Origin: Microtetraspora fusca
Lineage (GTDB): Bacteria > Actinomycetota > Actinomycetes > Streptosporangiales > Streptosporangiaceae
Direction: 5' to 3'
NCBI RefSeq assembly: GCF_001570365.1
Contig: NZ_BBYK01000043.1
Coordinates: 164,677 to 228,676, forward strand
DNA: 64,000 nucleotides
Shown here: piece after piece, positions 8,746 through 17,279 of the stretch
How positions within the stretch are numbered: position 1 is the stretch's first letter
Layout of the letters: every line of letters begins with the position of its first letter
The notes under the pieces: model-generated
Told to the model about the DNA's origin: nothing
Databases searched by the model: none
Seen by the model: only the letters and a program-made list of their open reading frames with translations
Translations under genes and position numbers: made by a program

Positions 8746-9435
8746 CTACGGCGACTCCGCAGCCGCCTGAGGGTGCCGACGTCGCTCCACGAGGAGGAAG
8801 CGGACGACGATGAAGCCGACACTCACGGCAGCCGCCGTCCACACGACCGTCCGCCCTATGGCCTGGACCACCTCGTTCCTGCCGGGCGGGAGCACGACCA
8901 TCTGTACGGCGGCGCCGACCGGCACGGTCAATCTCGCGAGCAATCCGATCGCTCCCGGTCGCTTGACGCACGCGCCGACGGCGCCCAGAGGCGCTCCTAA
9001 GACGACACTGGCGACCCACCACAGGGGCGGTTCGGACGTGTACCAGGGGAGCTGCCCGCCGCTACGGATGGTGTCCACGATGCTGTAGGCGGCGGTGGCC
9101 GCAAGCAAGGCCAGTGCGCCGGCGAGGGCGCCACCCCACGCCGGTGCTGAGGGACGGCCCTCCCTGGCGCGTGTGATCAGCCACCCCACCGCGACCGCCA
9201 AGCCCGCCCAAGCCCAGCCGGAGTCGAGCAGCACGCTCACGATTTCCGCGATCGACCACCCGCTGGTGGTGTAGGCACGGCTTTCAAAGTCGGCGTAGCT
9301 GTCGGATAGGGCGTTCACGAGGGACGTCGCCGCGCCGAATCCCGCTCCGACCGCCAGAGCGGTCAGGATCTCCGCAGGCCGGGTCACACGCGAGCGGTCC
9401 TGCCGTCGACCGCCATGCCGCTGATCATCAGTCAC
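8746..9435 (-). CDS. Hypothetical multi-pass membrane protein
   Basis: No family was recognised with confidence. The 229-residue protein has about six hydrophobic segments after a short basic N-terminus. They include LTALAVGAGFGAATSLVNAL, AWAGLAVAVGWLI, ALAGALALLAATAAYSIV and VVWTAAAVSVGFIVVRFLL. It starts at a GTG preceded by AGGAAGG. It stands alone, convergent with oxyR and next to a gene-poor patch, and its context gives no functional hint. Confidence 0.75.
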   Translation of the reverse strand: MTDDQRHGGRRQDRSRVTRPAEILTALAVGAGFGAATSLVNALSDSYADFESRAYTTSGWSIAEIVSVLLDSGWAWAGLAVAVGWLITRAREGRPSAPAWGGALAGALALLAATAAYSIVDTIRSGGQLPWYTSEPPLWWVASVVLGAPLGAVGACVKRPGAIGLLARLTVPVGAAVQMVVLPPGRNEVVQAIGRTVVWTAAAVSVGFIVVRFLLVERRRHPQAAAESP

Positions 9436-9729
9436 TGTGCCTTCCTACCGCAAAGATCACGATTTGTACGGCGGATATTCCATGCGATCCAGGGAGGCCC
9501 GCCGGGCTTGATCGTCTTCGACGATGGTCCGGGAGCGGATGGCGGCGCACTGGCCGCCGGACAGGACGTGCGGGGTCATACGCTCGCCGAGCTCGTCGTC
9601 CGGACCGATCTTCGGCATGGGGATCGGCGCGACCGGTCGGCGGGGGCGGACGATGCCGACGCGCTTCCCGATTATTCAGGTGATCGCTTCACTGGAGGCG
9701 ACCCAGCGGCGAGAATCACCCTTTTAGCA
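9436..9729. other. Gene-poor stretch with one doubtful 53-codon frame
   Basis: No convincing gene is present in these 294 bases. A minus-strand frame at 9457-9618 begins MPKIGPDDELGERMTPHVLS and ends EYPPYKS. It has no clear ribosome site, and its codon use does not settle the matter. It could be a small hypothetical or a gene remnant. Confidence 0.4.
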
Positions 9730-9972
9730 CTAGAGTGCCATTAGTGCTCGCACGGATTGAATCCCGATAATTAGTGCGATGCTCACAACGAAACCACCTA
9801 CGGCGACGTTGAGCATTCGTCTCGGAATGATCGGCCTACCAGCGACTTTACTCGCCGTCCAGCGAAGGATGAGACAGGCGACAGTCAGGACAAGCCCGAC
9901 CCTGGCGACTATATACAGAATAGTCATGATCCACCCCAGAATTGGGGGATCGATTCGCTCAAACGGCTCCAT
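9730..9972 (-). CDS. Small two-helix membrane protein
   Basis: This 80-residue protein starts at an ATG with a GGGGGAGGGG ribosome site. It carries two transmembrane helices, roughly residues 13-33 (IMTILYIVARVGLVLTVACLI) and 52-72 (MLNVAVGGFVVSIALIIGI), joined by a basic loop. A longer frame reaches 10101, but its N-terminal part looks non-coding. No family was recognised. The two-helix layout recalls small pilin-like or conjugation-associated proteins, but no partner genes are present. The DNA here is more AT-rich than its neighbours. Confidence 0.5.
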   Translation of the reverse strand: MEPFERIDPPILGWIMTILYIVARVGLVLTVACLILRWTASKVAGRPIIPRRMLNVAVGGFVVSIALIIGIQSVRALMAL

Positions 9973-10346
9973 GCCCCTCCCCCAACGAAGTGCAGAACGA
10001 CCGCGATTCTGCACTCTCGGTCTTGCTATGCGCAGGTCGATTCCTGCTTGAGCAACGGCCTCCTTCGCAGCATCTGACCGCTCAGGTTGCTCGCCCAGCA
10101 CGCCCCGGACAGTTGCGGCAGATTCAGCACCAGTGCGTACTGTCCGTGTACGACTTATTACCTCTCAGTGATCCGCGCTCGCGATTATGGCTGAACAGTC
10201 AACCCCGTCTTGATATGCGGTCAAGATTCACATGGGGCACCGAGGGACGCAAGCCAAATTTCCGCGAACGTTATCCATCGCCGTGACGGCGGAGTCGTGT
10301 CAGCGGCGGGATCGGAATGTCGGTGCCAGGCGGGAGGATCGGCGCC
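9973..10346. other. Gene-free AT-richer stretch
   Basis: I see no gene in these 374 bases. The base composition is visibly more AT-rich than the flanks and stop codons are frequent in several frames. It borders the decayed fragments at 10347-10581 and is probably an insertion or decay scar. Confidence 0.5.
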
Positions 10347-10425
10347 ATGACCGACATCACCTCCGCGATCGCCGATTACTGGGACTCCAGTGCGGCGGAC
10401 AGCGAGCAGGAGGTCATCGCCACCC
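10347..10425 (+). pseudogene. N-terminal fragment of a SAM-dependent methyltransferase
   Basis: The frame begins MTDITSAIADYWDSSAADS with GGGAGGATC upstream. This resembles the N-terminus of class I SAM methyltransferases, which continue with the glycine-rich SAM loop. Here the similarity stops after about 24 codons and the sequence runs into an antisense acyl-CoA dehydrogenase fragment. No SAM-binding motif follows. It is therefore read as a truncated remnant. Family assignment from so short a segment is tentative. Confidence 0.4.
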
Positions 10426-10581
10426 GCCGGTCCGCGCCCGGGCCACGGGCCGCTCGAGGCTCGCCGCGGCCCGTCCCACGAACAGGCCCGCGGTCATGAT
10501 CATGCGCTGGATCCGGTCGGCGCCCTCGTAGATGGGTGGCACCTCGCCGCGTCGTCGCCCATCCGCCGAGAACTTCGCGCA
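10414..10581 (-). pseudogene. C-terminal fragment of an acyl-CoA dehydrogenase
   Basis: The reverse frame reads AKFSADG, then EVPPIYEGADRIQRMIMTAG. The second part matches the conserved C-terminal P-I-Y-E-G-T-N-Q-I-Q-R-M segment of acyl-CoA dehydrogenases. Nothing upstream in any frame gives the FAD-binding core, so only the tail survives. It abuts the methyltransferase fragment on the opposite strand, which marks a deletion junction. Confidence 0.5.
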
Positions 10582-10724
10582 CGCTCGGGCTTTCCCCACC
10601 GTCCAGGGACCTTGGCGTAGGCCCGTTCTCAGCCGAAGATGGTCATCAGACTCCTCGAAGCCGGTCCCCGGCGGAGAACTGGCGTCGAAACCGGAGCCTT
10701 GAGCAGTACGAGACGGAGGAGAGC

Positions 10725-11264
10725 ATGGCCGAGGGCGCACACAGGCCTGACATCCAGGCCGCGGCCGACCGCATGGCCAGCAAGTTCGGGTCCAGGCGCG
10801 AGATCCGCCATCTGGTCGACTACCTCGTTGAGGGTGAGGCCGTCGAGCACATGGCGGCCGGTACCTTCGGCCCCGGCACCGGGCTTGTCGTTCTCACCGG
10901 CCGGCGACTGCTGTTCGTCAAGGACGGTTTGGTGGCGAAGGTCGCCGAGGACTTCATGGTGGGGAAGATCTCAACGGTGCAATGGAAGCCGGGCTCGTCG
11001 CACGGCACGCTGACCGTGACCTCCTCCGGTGACAAGGCCGAGATCGAGAACATCCACAACGACGACGGAGCCCGCATCGCCGACGCGATTCGGCACCGCC
11101 TGTCCGCGCGATCCGCCGCCTCTCCGGCTCCGGCCGAGGCTCCCGTCGCCGGAGAGGACGATGTGTTCGAGGCTTTGCGGAAGCTGGGGGAGCTCCGCGA
11201 CAAGGGTGTGATCACCGACGCCGAGTTCGAGGCGAAGAAAGCCGAACTGCTCGCCCGCATCTGA
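10725..11264 (+). CDS. PH-domain and SHOCT-domain protein
   Basis: The 179-residue protein combines a bacterial PH-like (YokE/bPH type) domain at about residues 30-125 with a C-terminal SHOCT motif. The PH part includes GTGLVVLTGRRLLFVKDGL and a DKAEIENI segment. The SHOCT part is EALRKLGELRDKGVITDAEFEAKKAELLARI. SHOCT segments are short oligomerisation modules. The role is unknown; such proteins are presumed cytoplasmic scaffolds. The ATG at 10725 follows GGAGGAGAGC. The stop overlaps the next gene's start as TGATG, so the two are probably cotranscribed. Confidence 0.85.
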   Translation: MAEGAHRPDIQAAADRMASKFGSRREIRHLVDYLVEGEAVEHMAAGTFGPGTGLVVLTGRRLLFVKDGLVAKVAEDFMVGKISTVQWKPGSSHGTLTVTSSGDKAEIENIHNDDGARIADAIRHRLSARSAASPAPAEAPVAGEDDVFEALRKLGELRDKGVITDAEFEAKKAELLARI

Positions 11265-12523
11265 TGATCTACCCGGTCTCGGCGCGCGGCGGTACGCCGT
11301 TACAGGTGATCATCGTCGGTGGAGGGCTCGGAGGCCTGTGCGCGGCCCACGGCCTGCGTGCCGCCGGCATCGGCGTCACCGTCTACGAGCGTGATCCCTC
11401 GCTGGACCACCGGCCGCAGGGGTACCGGATCCACCTCGACTCCCGGGGGGCGGGCGCGCTGCGCGAGTGCCTGTCCGTCCGGCTGTACGAGCTGTTCACC
11501 GCCACCTCCGGGCAGCGGAGCAGGCGGGTCACCATCGTGGACGAGCGGCTCAGGGAACTGCACGCCGTCGAGTTCGACGGCGTGTCGGCGGACGGGGACC
11601 CGGCGTCGTTCAGCGCCTCGGTCGACCGCATGACGCTGCGCCGGATCCTGCTGGCCGGCCTGGAGGACGTGGTGCGCTTCGGCGCGGAGTTCACCCGCTA
11701 CGAGCCCGAGGGCGAGCGGGTGCGCGCCTGGTTCGCCGACGGCACGAGTGCCGGGTGCGACCTGCTCGTGGGCGCCGACGGCGTCGGCTCGCGGGTGCGC
11801 CGCGAGCTGCTCCCGCACGCGCGGATCAAGGACCTCGGCACCCGGTGCGTCTACGGGAAGACACCGCTGACCGACGCCGTCTCCGAGCTGCTGCCGCCCC
11901 GGCTCGCCGAGGGGTTCATGTCCGTGCGGGCGGGCCGGTTGGGCCTGGCGCTCGGGCTCATGCGCCCGCGAGAGGACCCGGCGCGGGCGGCGGCCCGGCT
12001 GTGGCCGGGTCTGGACCCACGCTGGCGGGGCGACTACGTGATGTGGTCCCTGGCCGTGCCCGCCGCCCTGCTGCCCGGCTCCGACGCCGAGCTGTCGTCC
12101 CGCGGCGCCGAACACCTGCACGGGTTCGTGGCCGAGCGCGTCGCGGGCTGGCACCCGGCTCTGGTGCGGCTGATCGAGGCCGCCGACGTGGACCAGACCT
12201 CCTACGTCCCGATCAGGAGCTCGGTGCCCGTCGCGTCGTGGGAGCCGTCCGCCGTCACGGTGCTCGGCGACGCCATCCATGCGATGAGCCCCGCCCAGGG
12301 CTCCGGGGCGAACTGCGCGCTGCTGGACGCGGCTCTGCTCTGCCGGACGCTCTCCGCGGCCGTGGCCTCGGGCGGGTCCCTGACGGCCGCGGTCGGCGAG
12401 TACGAGCGGCGGATGACCGAGTACGGCTTCGCCGCGGTGCGCGCTTCCGAGCAGGCGGCGTCGTCCTTCGGCGGAGGTCCGCTCGGCCGCATTCTCCAAT
12501 GGATCGGTCGGCGGTCACCCTAG
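11264..12523 (+). CDS. FAD-dependent monooxygenase (aromatic hydroxylase-like)
   Basis: This is a class A flavoprotein monooxygenase of 419 residues. Visible motifs are the FAD Rossmann loop VIIVGGGLGGLCAAHGL near residue 15-31, the DLLVGADGVGSRVRREL (DG) motif, and the C-terminal GDAIHAMSPAQGSGAN (GD) motif. Such enzymes use NAD(P)H and oxygen to hydroxylate aromatic or polyketide-like substrates. The substrate is unknown and no biosynthetic cluster surrounds it. Translation is coupled to the preceding PH/SHOCT gene by a 1-base overlap, an odd pairing that suggests a recent or lineage-specific operon. Confidence 0.88.
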   Translation: MIYPVSARGGTPLQVIIVGGGLGGLCAAHGLRAAGIGVTVYERDPSLDHRPQGYRIHLDSRGAGALRECLSVRLYELFTATSGQRSRRVTIVDERLRELHAVEFDGVSADGDPASFSASVDRMTLRRILLAGLEDVVRFGAEFTRYEPEGERVRAWFADGTSAGCDLLVGADGVGSRVRRELLPHARIKDLGTRCVYGKTPLTDAVSELLPPRLAEGFMSVRAGRLGLALGLMRPREDPARAAARLWPGLDPRWRGDYVMWSLAVPAALLPGSDAELSSRGAEHLHGFVAERVAGWHPALVRLIEAADVDQTSYVPIRSSVPVASWEPSAVTVLGDAIHAMSPAQGSGANCALLDAALLCRTLSAAVASGGSLTAAVGEYERRMTEYGFAAVRASEQAASSFGGGPLGRILQWIGRRSP

Positions 12524-12693
12524 CCGTACTCAAGTGGAACTCCATGGGGTGATGTTTGACACGCCGGTCACGGCCGATGCCACCGGAATTCCGAATCTCC
12601 CGAATCCTGAGACGGCGAACCCTCCCGGCGGATGAACGTCCACGGGTAGAGCAGACGAAGGCAGACCGGTAGAGCGGTGGAGGCTGTCGACGG

Positions 12694-13854
12694 TTAGAGG
12701 CGCTTGAGACGGTCCACGGCCTCGTCGATGACCTCGTCACGCTTGCAGAAGGCGAACCGCACGTACCGTGCGCCGTACTCGGAGTGGTCGTAGAAGACCT
12801 GCGTGGGAATGGCGACCACGCCGGCGCGCTCCGGGAGCTGCCGCGCGAAGGCGAGGCCGTCGTCGAACCCGAGCGGCCGGATGTCGGCCTGGATGAAGTA
12901 CGTCCCGGCGGGGCGGAGCACGTCGAAGCCGGCCGCGGCCAGTCCATCCGCCAGCCGGTCGCGCTTGGCCGAGAGGGACGCCCGCTGGGCGGCCACCCAT
13001 TCCATCTCGTGCCGCAGGCCGTACGCGACGGCGAGCTGCCAGGGCGCGCTGGAGGTGAAGGTCGTGAACTGCTTGACCGCCTGGACCGCGGAGACCAACG
13101 CGTACGGCGCGCAGACCCAGCCGACCTTCCACCCGGTCACCGAGAAGGACTTGCCCGCGGACGAGATGGTCACGGTGCGGTCGCGCATGCCGGGGAAGGT
13201 CGCGAGCGGGATGTGCTCGACCTCGTCGAAGGTGAGGTGCTCGTACACCTCGTCGGTGATGGCGATCAGGTCGTGCGCCTCACACAGGGCCGCGATGGAG
13301 GCGAGTTCCTCGCGGGTGAACACGGTGCCGGTGGGGTTGTGCGGCGAGTTGACGAGGATCGCGCGGGTGCGGGGCCCGACTGCGGCGGCCAGTTCGTCGG
13401 GGTCGAACGTGAACCGCCCGCCCTCCACGCGCAGCGGCACGGGGACGCGCGCGGCTCCCGCCAGCGCGATCGCGGCGGCGTAGGAGTCGTAGTAGGGCTC
13501 GAAGACGATCACCTCGTCGCCCGCCTCGCACAGCGCGAGGACGGCCGCCGCGATGGCCTCGGTGGCGCCCACCGTGACCAGCACCTCGCCGTCCGGGTCG
13601 TAGCCGAGGCCGTAGCACTCCTTCTGGTGATCGGACACCGCGCGCCTGAGCTCGGGGACGCCCGGGCCCGGCGGGTACTGGTTGAGGCCGCCGCGGATCG
13701 CCTCGACGGCGCGCTCCAGCATCGCCTCGGGACCGTCGGTGTCCGGGAAGCCCTGTCCCAGATTGATCGAACCGGTCTCGACGGCCAGTCTCGTCATGGT
13801 CGCGAAGACGGTCGTGCCGAACTCGCGCATCCGTGCCACCAGAGGTTCTCTCAC
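12694..13854 (-). CDS. Class I/II aminotransferase (KYAT / glutamine transaminase K-like)
   Basis: This PLP enzyme of 386 residues resembles kynurenine-oxoglutarate/glutamine transaminase K and bacterial methionine aminotransferases. The N-terminal INLGQGFPDTDGP motif is characteristic. Other landmarks are NSPHNPTGTVF, the DEVYEHL segment, and the PLP-binding Lys235 in SSAGKSFSVTGWKVGW. GTG start at 13854; an ATG eight codons later is possible. It is divergent from a nitrilase-family amidase 100 bp away, a pairing that fits the glutamine transaminase/omega-amidase route. Its substrate remains inference. Confidence 0.9.
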   Translation of the reverse strand: MREPLVARMREFGTTVFATMTRLAVETGSINLGQGFPDTDGPEAMLERAVEAIRGGLNQYPPGPGVPELRRAVSDHQKECYGLGYDPDGEVLVTVGATEAIAAAVLALCEAGDEVIVFEPYYDSYAAAIALAGAARVPVPLRVEGGRFTFDPDELAAAVGPRTRAILVNSPHNPTGTVFTREELASIAALCEAHDLIAITDEVYEHLTFDEVEHIPLATFPGMRDRTVTISSAGKSFSVTGWKVGWVCAPYALVSAVQAVKQFTTFTSSAPWQLAVAYGLRHEMEWVAAQRASLSAKRDRLADGLAAAGFDVLRPAGTYFIQADIRPLGFDDGLAFARQLPERAGVVAIPTQVFYDHSEYGARYVRFAFCKRDEVIDEAVDRLKRL

Positions 13855-13953
13855 GCTCGCAATGTACCGGGTGCCCCACCTCCTCCGGATCAGCCTGTGG
13901 ACAACCGCCCCCGGCATGGTCGGAACCCCATCCGCACGGGCAGACTGGGAGCC

Positions 13954-14769
13954 GTGACACGCGTAGCCCTGTGCCAGATCCCGATCTCCCATGACCCGAA
14001 GACGAACCTCGAAGCCGCGCGTCAGGCGCTCGCGGAGGCCGGGGACGCCGACCTGGCGGTGTTCCCCGAGGCCACGCTGGCCCGTTTCGGCCGGGGGGTG
14101 ACCGAGACGGCGGAGCCGCTGGACGGTCCCTTCGTGACGGGGCTGGCCGACGCGGCGCGCGAGTTCCACACCGCCGTCATCGCCGGGACGTTCGAGCCGG
14201 GAGACGGCCGCGTGCGCAACACGGCCGTGGCGATCTCCGAGGAGGGTGAGCTGAAGGCCGCCTACCGGAAGATCCACCTCTTCGACTCGTTCGGCGCCCG
14301 CGAGTCCGACCTGGTCGTCGCCGGTGACGCGCCCGCGGTGGTCGAGCTGGCCGGGCTCCGCGTCGGGCTGATCACCTGCTACGACGTCCGGTTCCCCGAG
14401 CTGGCCAGGGCGCTGGTCGACGCGGGCGCGGACACGTTCGCGGTCATCGCCGCGTGGGGATCGGGCCCGATGAAGGAGGAGCACTGGGCGACTCTCGTCC
14501 GGGCCCGCGCCATCGAGAACACCACGTGGACGGTCGCGGTCGGCCAGGCCCCCAACCCCTCCGCCTCGGACGGCTTCGGGGTGGGCCGCAGCATGCTGGT
14601 CGACCCCCTCGGCGTCGTACGGCACGACCTCGGCCCCGGGCGCGCCGTGCGGACGGGGGAGATCGATCTGGCCTTCGGCGCCGAGGTGCGGGCCACGGTC
14701 CCCTCGCTCCTGCACCGGCGGCCGGACATTTTCTCCCGCCCATCGGGCGAGGCGGCGCCCGGATCGTAA
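13954..14769 (+). CDS. Carbon-nitrogen hydrolase (Nit1/Nit2-like amidase)
   Basis: A 271-residue nitrilase-superfamily amidase. The catalytic triad is visible as Glu39 (AVFPEAT), Lys106 (YRKIHLFD) and Cys142 (ITCYDVRFPEL). The YRKIHLFDSFG block is typical of the Nit1/Nit2 branch, which includes deaminated-glutathione amidase and omega-amidase. The GTG start at 13954 follows GGGAG. The divergent neighbour is a glutamine transaminase K-like aminotransferase. Together they could convert glutamine or methionine-cycle keto acids, with this enzyme hydrolysing the 2-oxo-acid amide. An overlapping longer frame upstream is antisense to the aminotransferase and is rejected. Confidence 0.9.
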   Translation: MTRVALCQIPISHDPKTNLEAARQALAEAGDADLAVFPEATLARFGRGVTETAEPLDGPFVTGLADAAREFHTAVIAGTFEPGDGRVRNTAVAISEEGELKAAYRKIHLFDSFGARESDLVVAGDAPAVVELAGLRVGLITCYDVRFPELARALVDAGADTFAVIAAWGSGPMKEEHWATLVRARAIENTTWTVAVGQAPNPSASDGFGVGRSMLVDPLGVVRHDLGPGRAVRTGEIDLAFGAEVRATVPSLLHRRPDIFSRPSGEAAPGS

Positions 14770-14779
14770 ACTGTCGGTC

Positions 14780-15238
14780 ATGACCGAGCCGGGACCCAGG
14801 ACGCCGATGCAGAAGGTGATCCCGCCGCGGCTGCTCGTGCCGTATCTGTCGGGAAAGCGGACGATCATCTCGGGATACGTGTACCGCGTGCGGGACTGCG
14901 ACCGGTTCACCACGCCGGCGGCTCTCGTCGGCGCCCTGGACCTGCAGTTCGAGGGGTCCGACCTGGTGCCGGGGGTGCCCGAGCTGTACATCATGCGCTG
15001 GCCGGCGCGCGACACCGACAGCTACGTCGTCCCGTACGGCCCGCACACCGGCGGGGACTGGAACGATGCACCGCCGTTCGCCGGCAACGGATACACCACG
15101 TCACAGGACAGCGCGGTGCCCCAGTTCCACACGATGCCGATGCCGATCCCCGCCGGGGCCGAGATCATCCACCTGACCAGGAGCGGGGAGCGGCTCTTCG
15201 CCCGGTATGACGGCCTGTCCTGGCGACCCGCCGCGTGA
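14780..15238 (+). CDS. Hypothetical protein
   Basis: The 152-residue protein was not recognised. It is soluble, with no signal peptide or membrane helix. It contains RLLVPYLSGKRTIISGYVYRV near the N-terminus and an aromatic-rich middle (YIMRWPARDTDSYVVPYG). The ATG at 14780 is ten bases after the amidase stop, so it may be cotranscribed with the amidase. Function unknown. Confidence 0.7.
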   Translation: MTEPGPRTPMQKVIPPRLLVPYLSGKRTIISGYVYRVRDCDRFTTPAALVGALDLQFEGSDLVPGVPELYIMRWPARDTDSYVVPYGPHTGGDWNDAPPFAGNGYTTSQDSAVPQFHTMPMPIPAGAEIIHLTRSGERLFARYDGLSWRPAA

Positions 15239-15361
15239 CCGGCCCCATGACGGGCCCTATGACGGGCACTGTGGCGGGCACTGCGCCCACGCGCGTACGG
15301 CCACGCCGGAGACGACGCACGAGAGCGACCTCCAAATCACGAGTATGGAGCGGGACGGGTC

Positions 15362-15781
15362 ATGAGTGACATCGAGCCGGTCGGGCTGGGCTTCGTCGCC
15401 GGCCACCGCGGCCAGGCGTACGCCGCCGCCATCGGACCGGACAGCGACGACGTGGTCCTGTTCAGCGAGTCGCCGGAGGAGGGCTTCACGCAGGCCGCGG
15501 GGTACTGGCGGCGCCAGGTCACCCGCGCCGAGCTGGAGTGGCTCACCCTGCTCCGCACGGTCGGCGCGTACGGGGGCGAGCCCTGCGTGGTCCTGGACGA
15601 GGACGACACGGAGGACGTGCCCGGGCTGCACATCGCCTACGCGGGACACAGCGGCGTGCGCGCCGAGGCGCTGGGCTACTGGCTGGTGGACCACGGCGCC
15701 TACGAGGTCGTCGTGTCGCGCGACGAGGTCCAGTCCGTCCGGGTGGAGCGGATCCCCCTCCCCACGACCGGCGACCGATAG
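15362..15781 (+). CDS. Hypothetical protein
   Basis: The 139-residue acidic soluble protein was not recognised. It starts MSDIEPVGLGFVAGHRGQAYAAAIG and ends in VVVSRDEVQSVRVERIPLP. There is no signal peptide, membrane helix or metal motif. The ATG at 15362 is followed by consistent high-GC third positions, supporting coding. It is convergent with the carboxyltransferase gene ten bases away and separated from the previous gene by 123 bp. Confidence 0.65.
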   Translation: MSDIEPVGLGFVAGHRGQAYAAAIGPDSDDVVLFSESPEEGFTQAAGYWRRQVTRAELEWLTLLRTVGAYGGEPCVVLDEDDTEDVPGLHIAYAGHSGVRAEALGYWLVDHGAYEVVVSRDEVQSVRVERIPLPTTGDR

Positions 15782-15791
15782 CCGGGCCCGG

Positions 15792-17279
15792 TCAGGTGCC
15801 CAGCGCCCGGTAGCGGGCCAGCCGCGCGGTCAACCGGTCCTCGGCGGGCCGGGCGAGCAGGCCCGCGATCTCGTATTCGAGGGCCGCGGCCACCCGGCGG
15901 CAGAACGCCTCGGGCTCGTAGGCCGCGTCCGGCCGTTCGGCCACGATCCGGTCGACGACGCCGTCCCGCTTCAGGTCGGCCGCGCGTACGCCCTGGGAGG
16001 CGGCGATCTCGGGGGCGAAGTCCACCGTCCGGTAGAGGATCGCCGAGGCGCCCTCTGGCGGCAGCGGCGACAGCCAGCCGTGCTGGGCGCAGATCACCCG
16101 GTCGGCGGGCAGGAGCGCCAGCGCCGCGCCGCCCGCGCCCTCGCCGAGCAGCAGGCAGACCGTCGGCGCGTCCAGCATGACGAGGTCGGCCAGGCAGCGG
16201 GCGATCTCGGCGGCGAGGCCGCCTTCCTCGGCCGCCTTGGACAGCGCCGCGCCCGCCGTGTCGATCACCGTGACCAGCGGAAGGCCCAGCTCGGACGCGA
16301 GGCGCATGCCGCGGCGGGCGACCCGCAGGCCGGCGGGCCCGAGTGGTCCTCCGGCCCGCAGACGCCGCCGGTCCTGCCCGAGCACGACGGCGGGGACCGT
16401 GCCGAACCGGGCGAGCGCCAGCAGCATGCCGGGGTCGTTCTCGCCGACGCCGGTGCCGTTCAGCGGCGTGACGTCGGAGGCTGCCAGTTTGAGCAGGCTG
16501 CGCACGCCGGGGCGGTCGTCGCGGCGGGAGCGCGTGATCGCCTCCCACGCCTCGGCCGCCTCGGCCCCCTCCTCCGGCTCGGGCGGGAGGGCCAGGCCCG
16601 TCCTGGGCGCGCAGAGGACGGACAGCGCCCGGATGGCGATCTCCCTCGCGTCCTCCGCGGAGACGACCGCGTCCACCAGCCCGTGGGCGTACAGGTTCTC
16701 CGACACCTGCACCCCCGACGGGAACGGGTAGCCGTGCAGGGACTCGAAGACGCGCGGGCCGAGGAACCCGATCAGCGCCCCCGGCTCGGCCGCCGTCACG
16801 TGGCCGAGCGACCCCCACGACGCGAGGACGCCGCCGGTGGTCGGATGGCGCAGGTAGACGACGTACGGCAGGCCGGCGGCGCGATGGGCGGCGACGGCCG
16901 CGGTGATCTTGGCCATCTGGGCGAAGGCGAGGGCGCCCTCCTGCATCCGGGTGCCGCCGCTGGCGGGCGCGGCGAGGAGGGGCAGCCGCTCAGCGGTGGC
17001 GCGCTCGACCGCCCGGGTCAGCCGCTCGGCCGCGGCCACCCCGATCGACCCGGCCAGGAACGAGAACTCGCAGACCGCGACGGCGACACGACGGCCGTCG
17101 AGGGCGCCCTCCCCCGTGATCACGGACTCGTCGTAGCCGGTCCGCTCGCGCGCCGCCCGGAGTTCCTCGGCGTACGGGGAGCCGGGCTCGACCGGGTCGG
17201 CGGGTGGCTGGTCCCAGGACTTCCACGAGCCGGGATCGAGCACCCGGCGGATCAGCGTCCGGGCGTCGGGCCTCGTCAT
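15792..17279 (-). CDS. Fused acyl-CoA carboxyltransferase (beta and alpha halves)
   Basis: A 495-residue protein in which an AccD-like N-terminal half and an AccA-like C-terminal half are joined. The N half (about residues 40-250) shows CEFSFLAGSIGVAAAERL and PASGGTRMQEG. The C half shows LGLPLVTVIDTAGAALS and the oxyanion region LLLGEGAGGAALALLPADRV. No N-terminal zinc ribbon is present. Such fused carboxyltransferases occur in acyl-CoA carboxylases or malonyl decarboxylation systems. No biotin carboxylase or biotin carrier gene is in the window. The start overlaps the stop of the upstream CoA-transferase gene (ATGA), so the two form an operon and probably act on the same acyl group. Confidence 0.85.
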   Translation of the reverse strand: MTRPDARTLIRRVLDPGSWKSWDQPPADPVEPGSPYAEELRAARERTGYDESVITGEGALDGRRVAVAVCEFSFLAGSIGVAAAERLTRAVERATAERLPLLAAPASGGTRMQEGALAFAQMAKITAAVAAHRAAGLPYVVYLRHPTTGGVLASWGSLGHVTAAEPGALIGFLGPRVFESLHGYPFPSGVQVSENLYAHGLVDAVVSAEDAREIAIRALSVLCAPRTGLALPPEPEEGAEAAEAWEAITRSRRDDRPGVRSLLKLAASDVTPLNGTGVGENDPGMLLALARFGTVPAVVLGQDRRRLRAGGPLGPAGLRVARRGMRLASELGLPLVTVIDTAGAALSKAAEEGGLAAEIARCLADLVMLDAPTVCLLLGEGAGGAALALLPADRVICAQHGWLSPLPPEGASAILYRTVDFAPEIAASQGVRAADLKRDGVVDRIVAERPDAAYEPEAFCRRVAAALEYEIAGLLARPAEDRLTARLARYRALGT

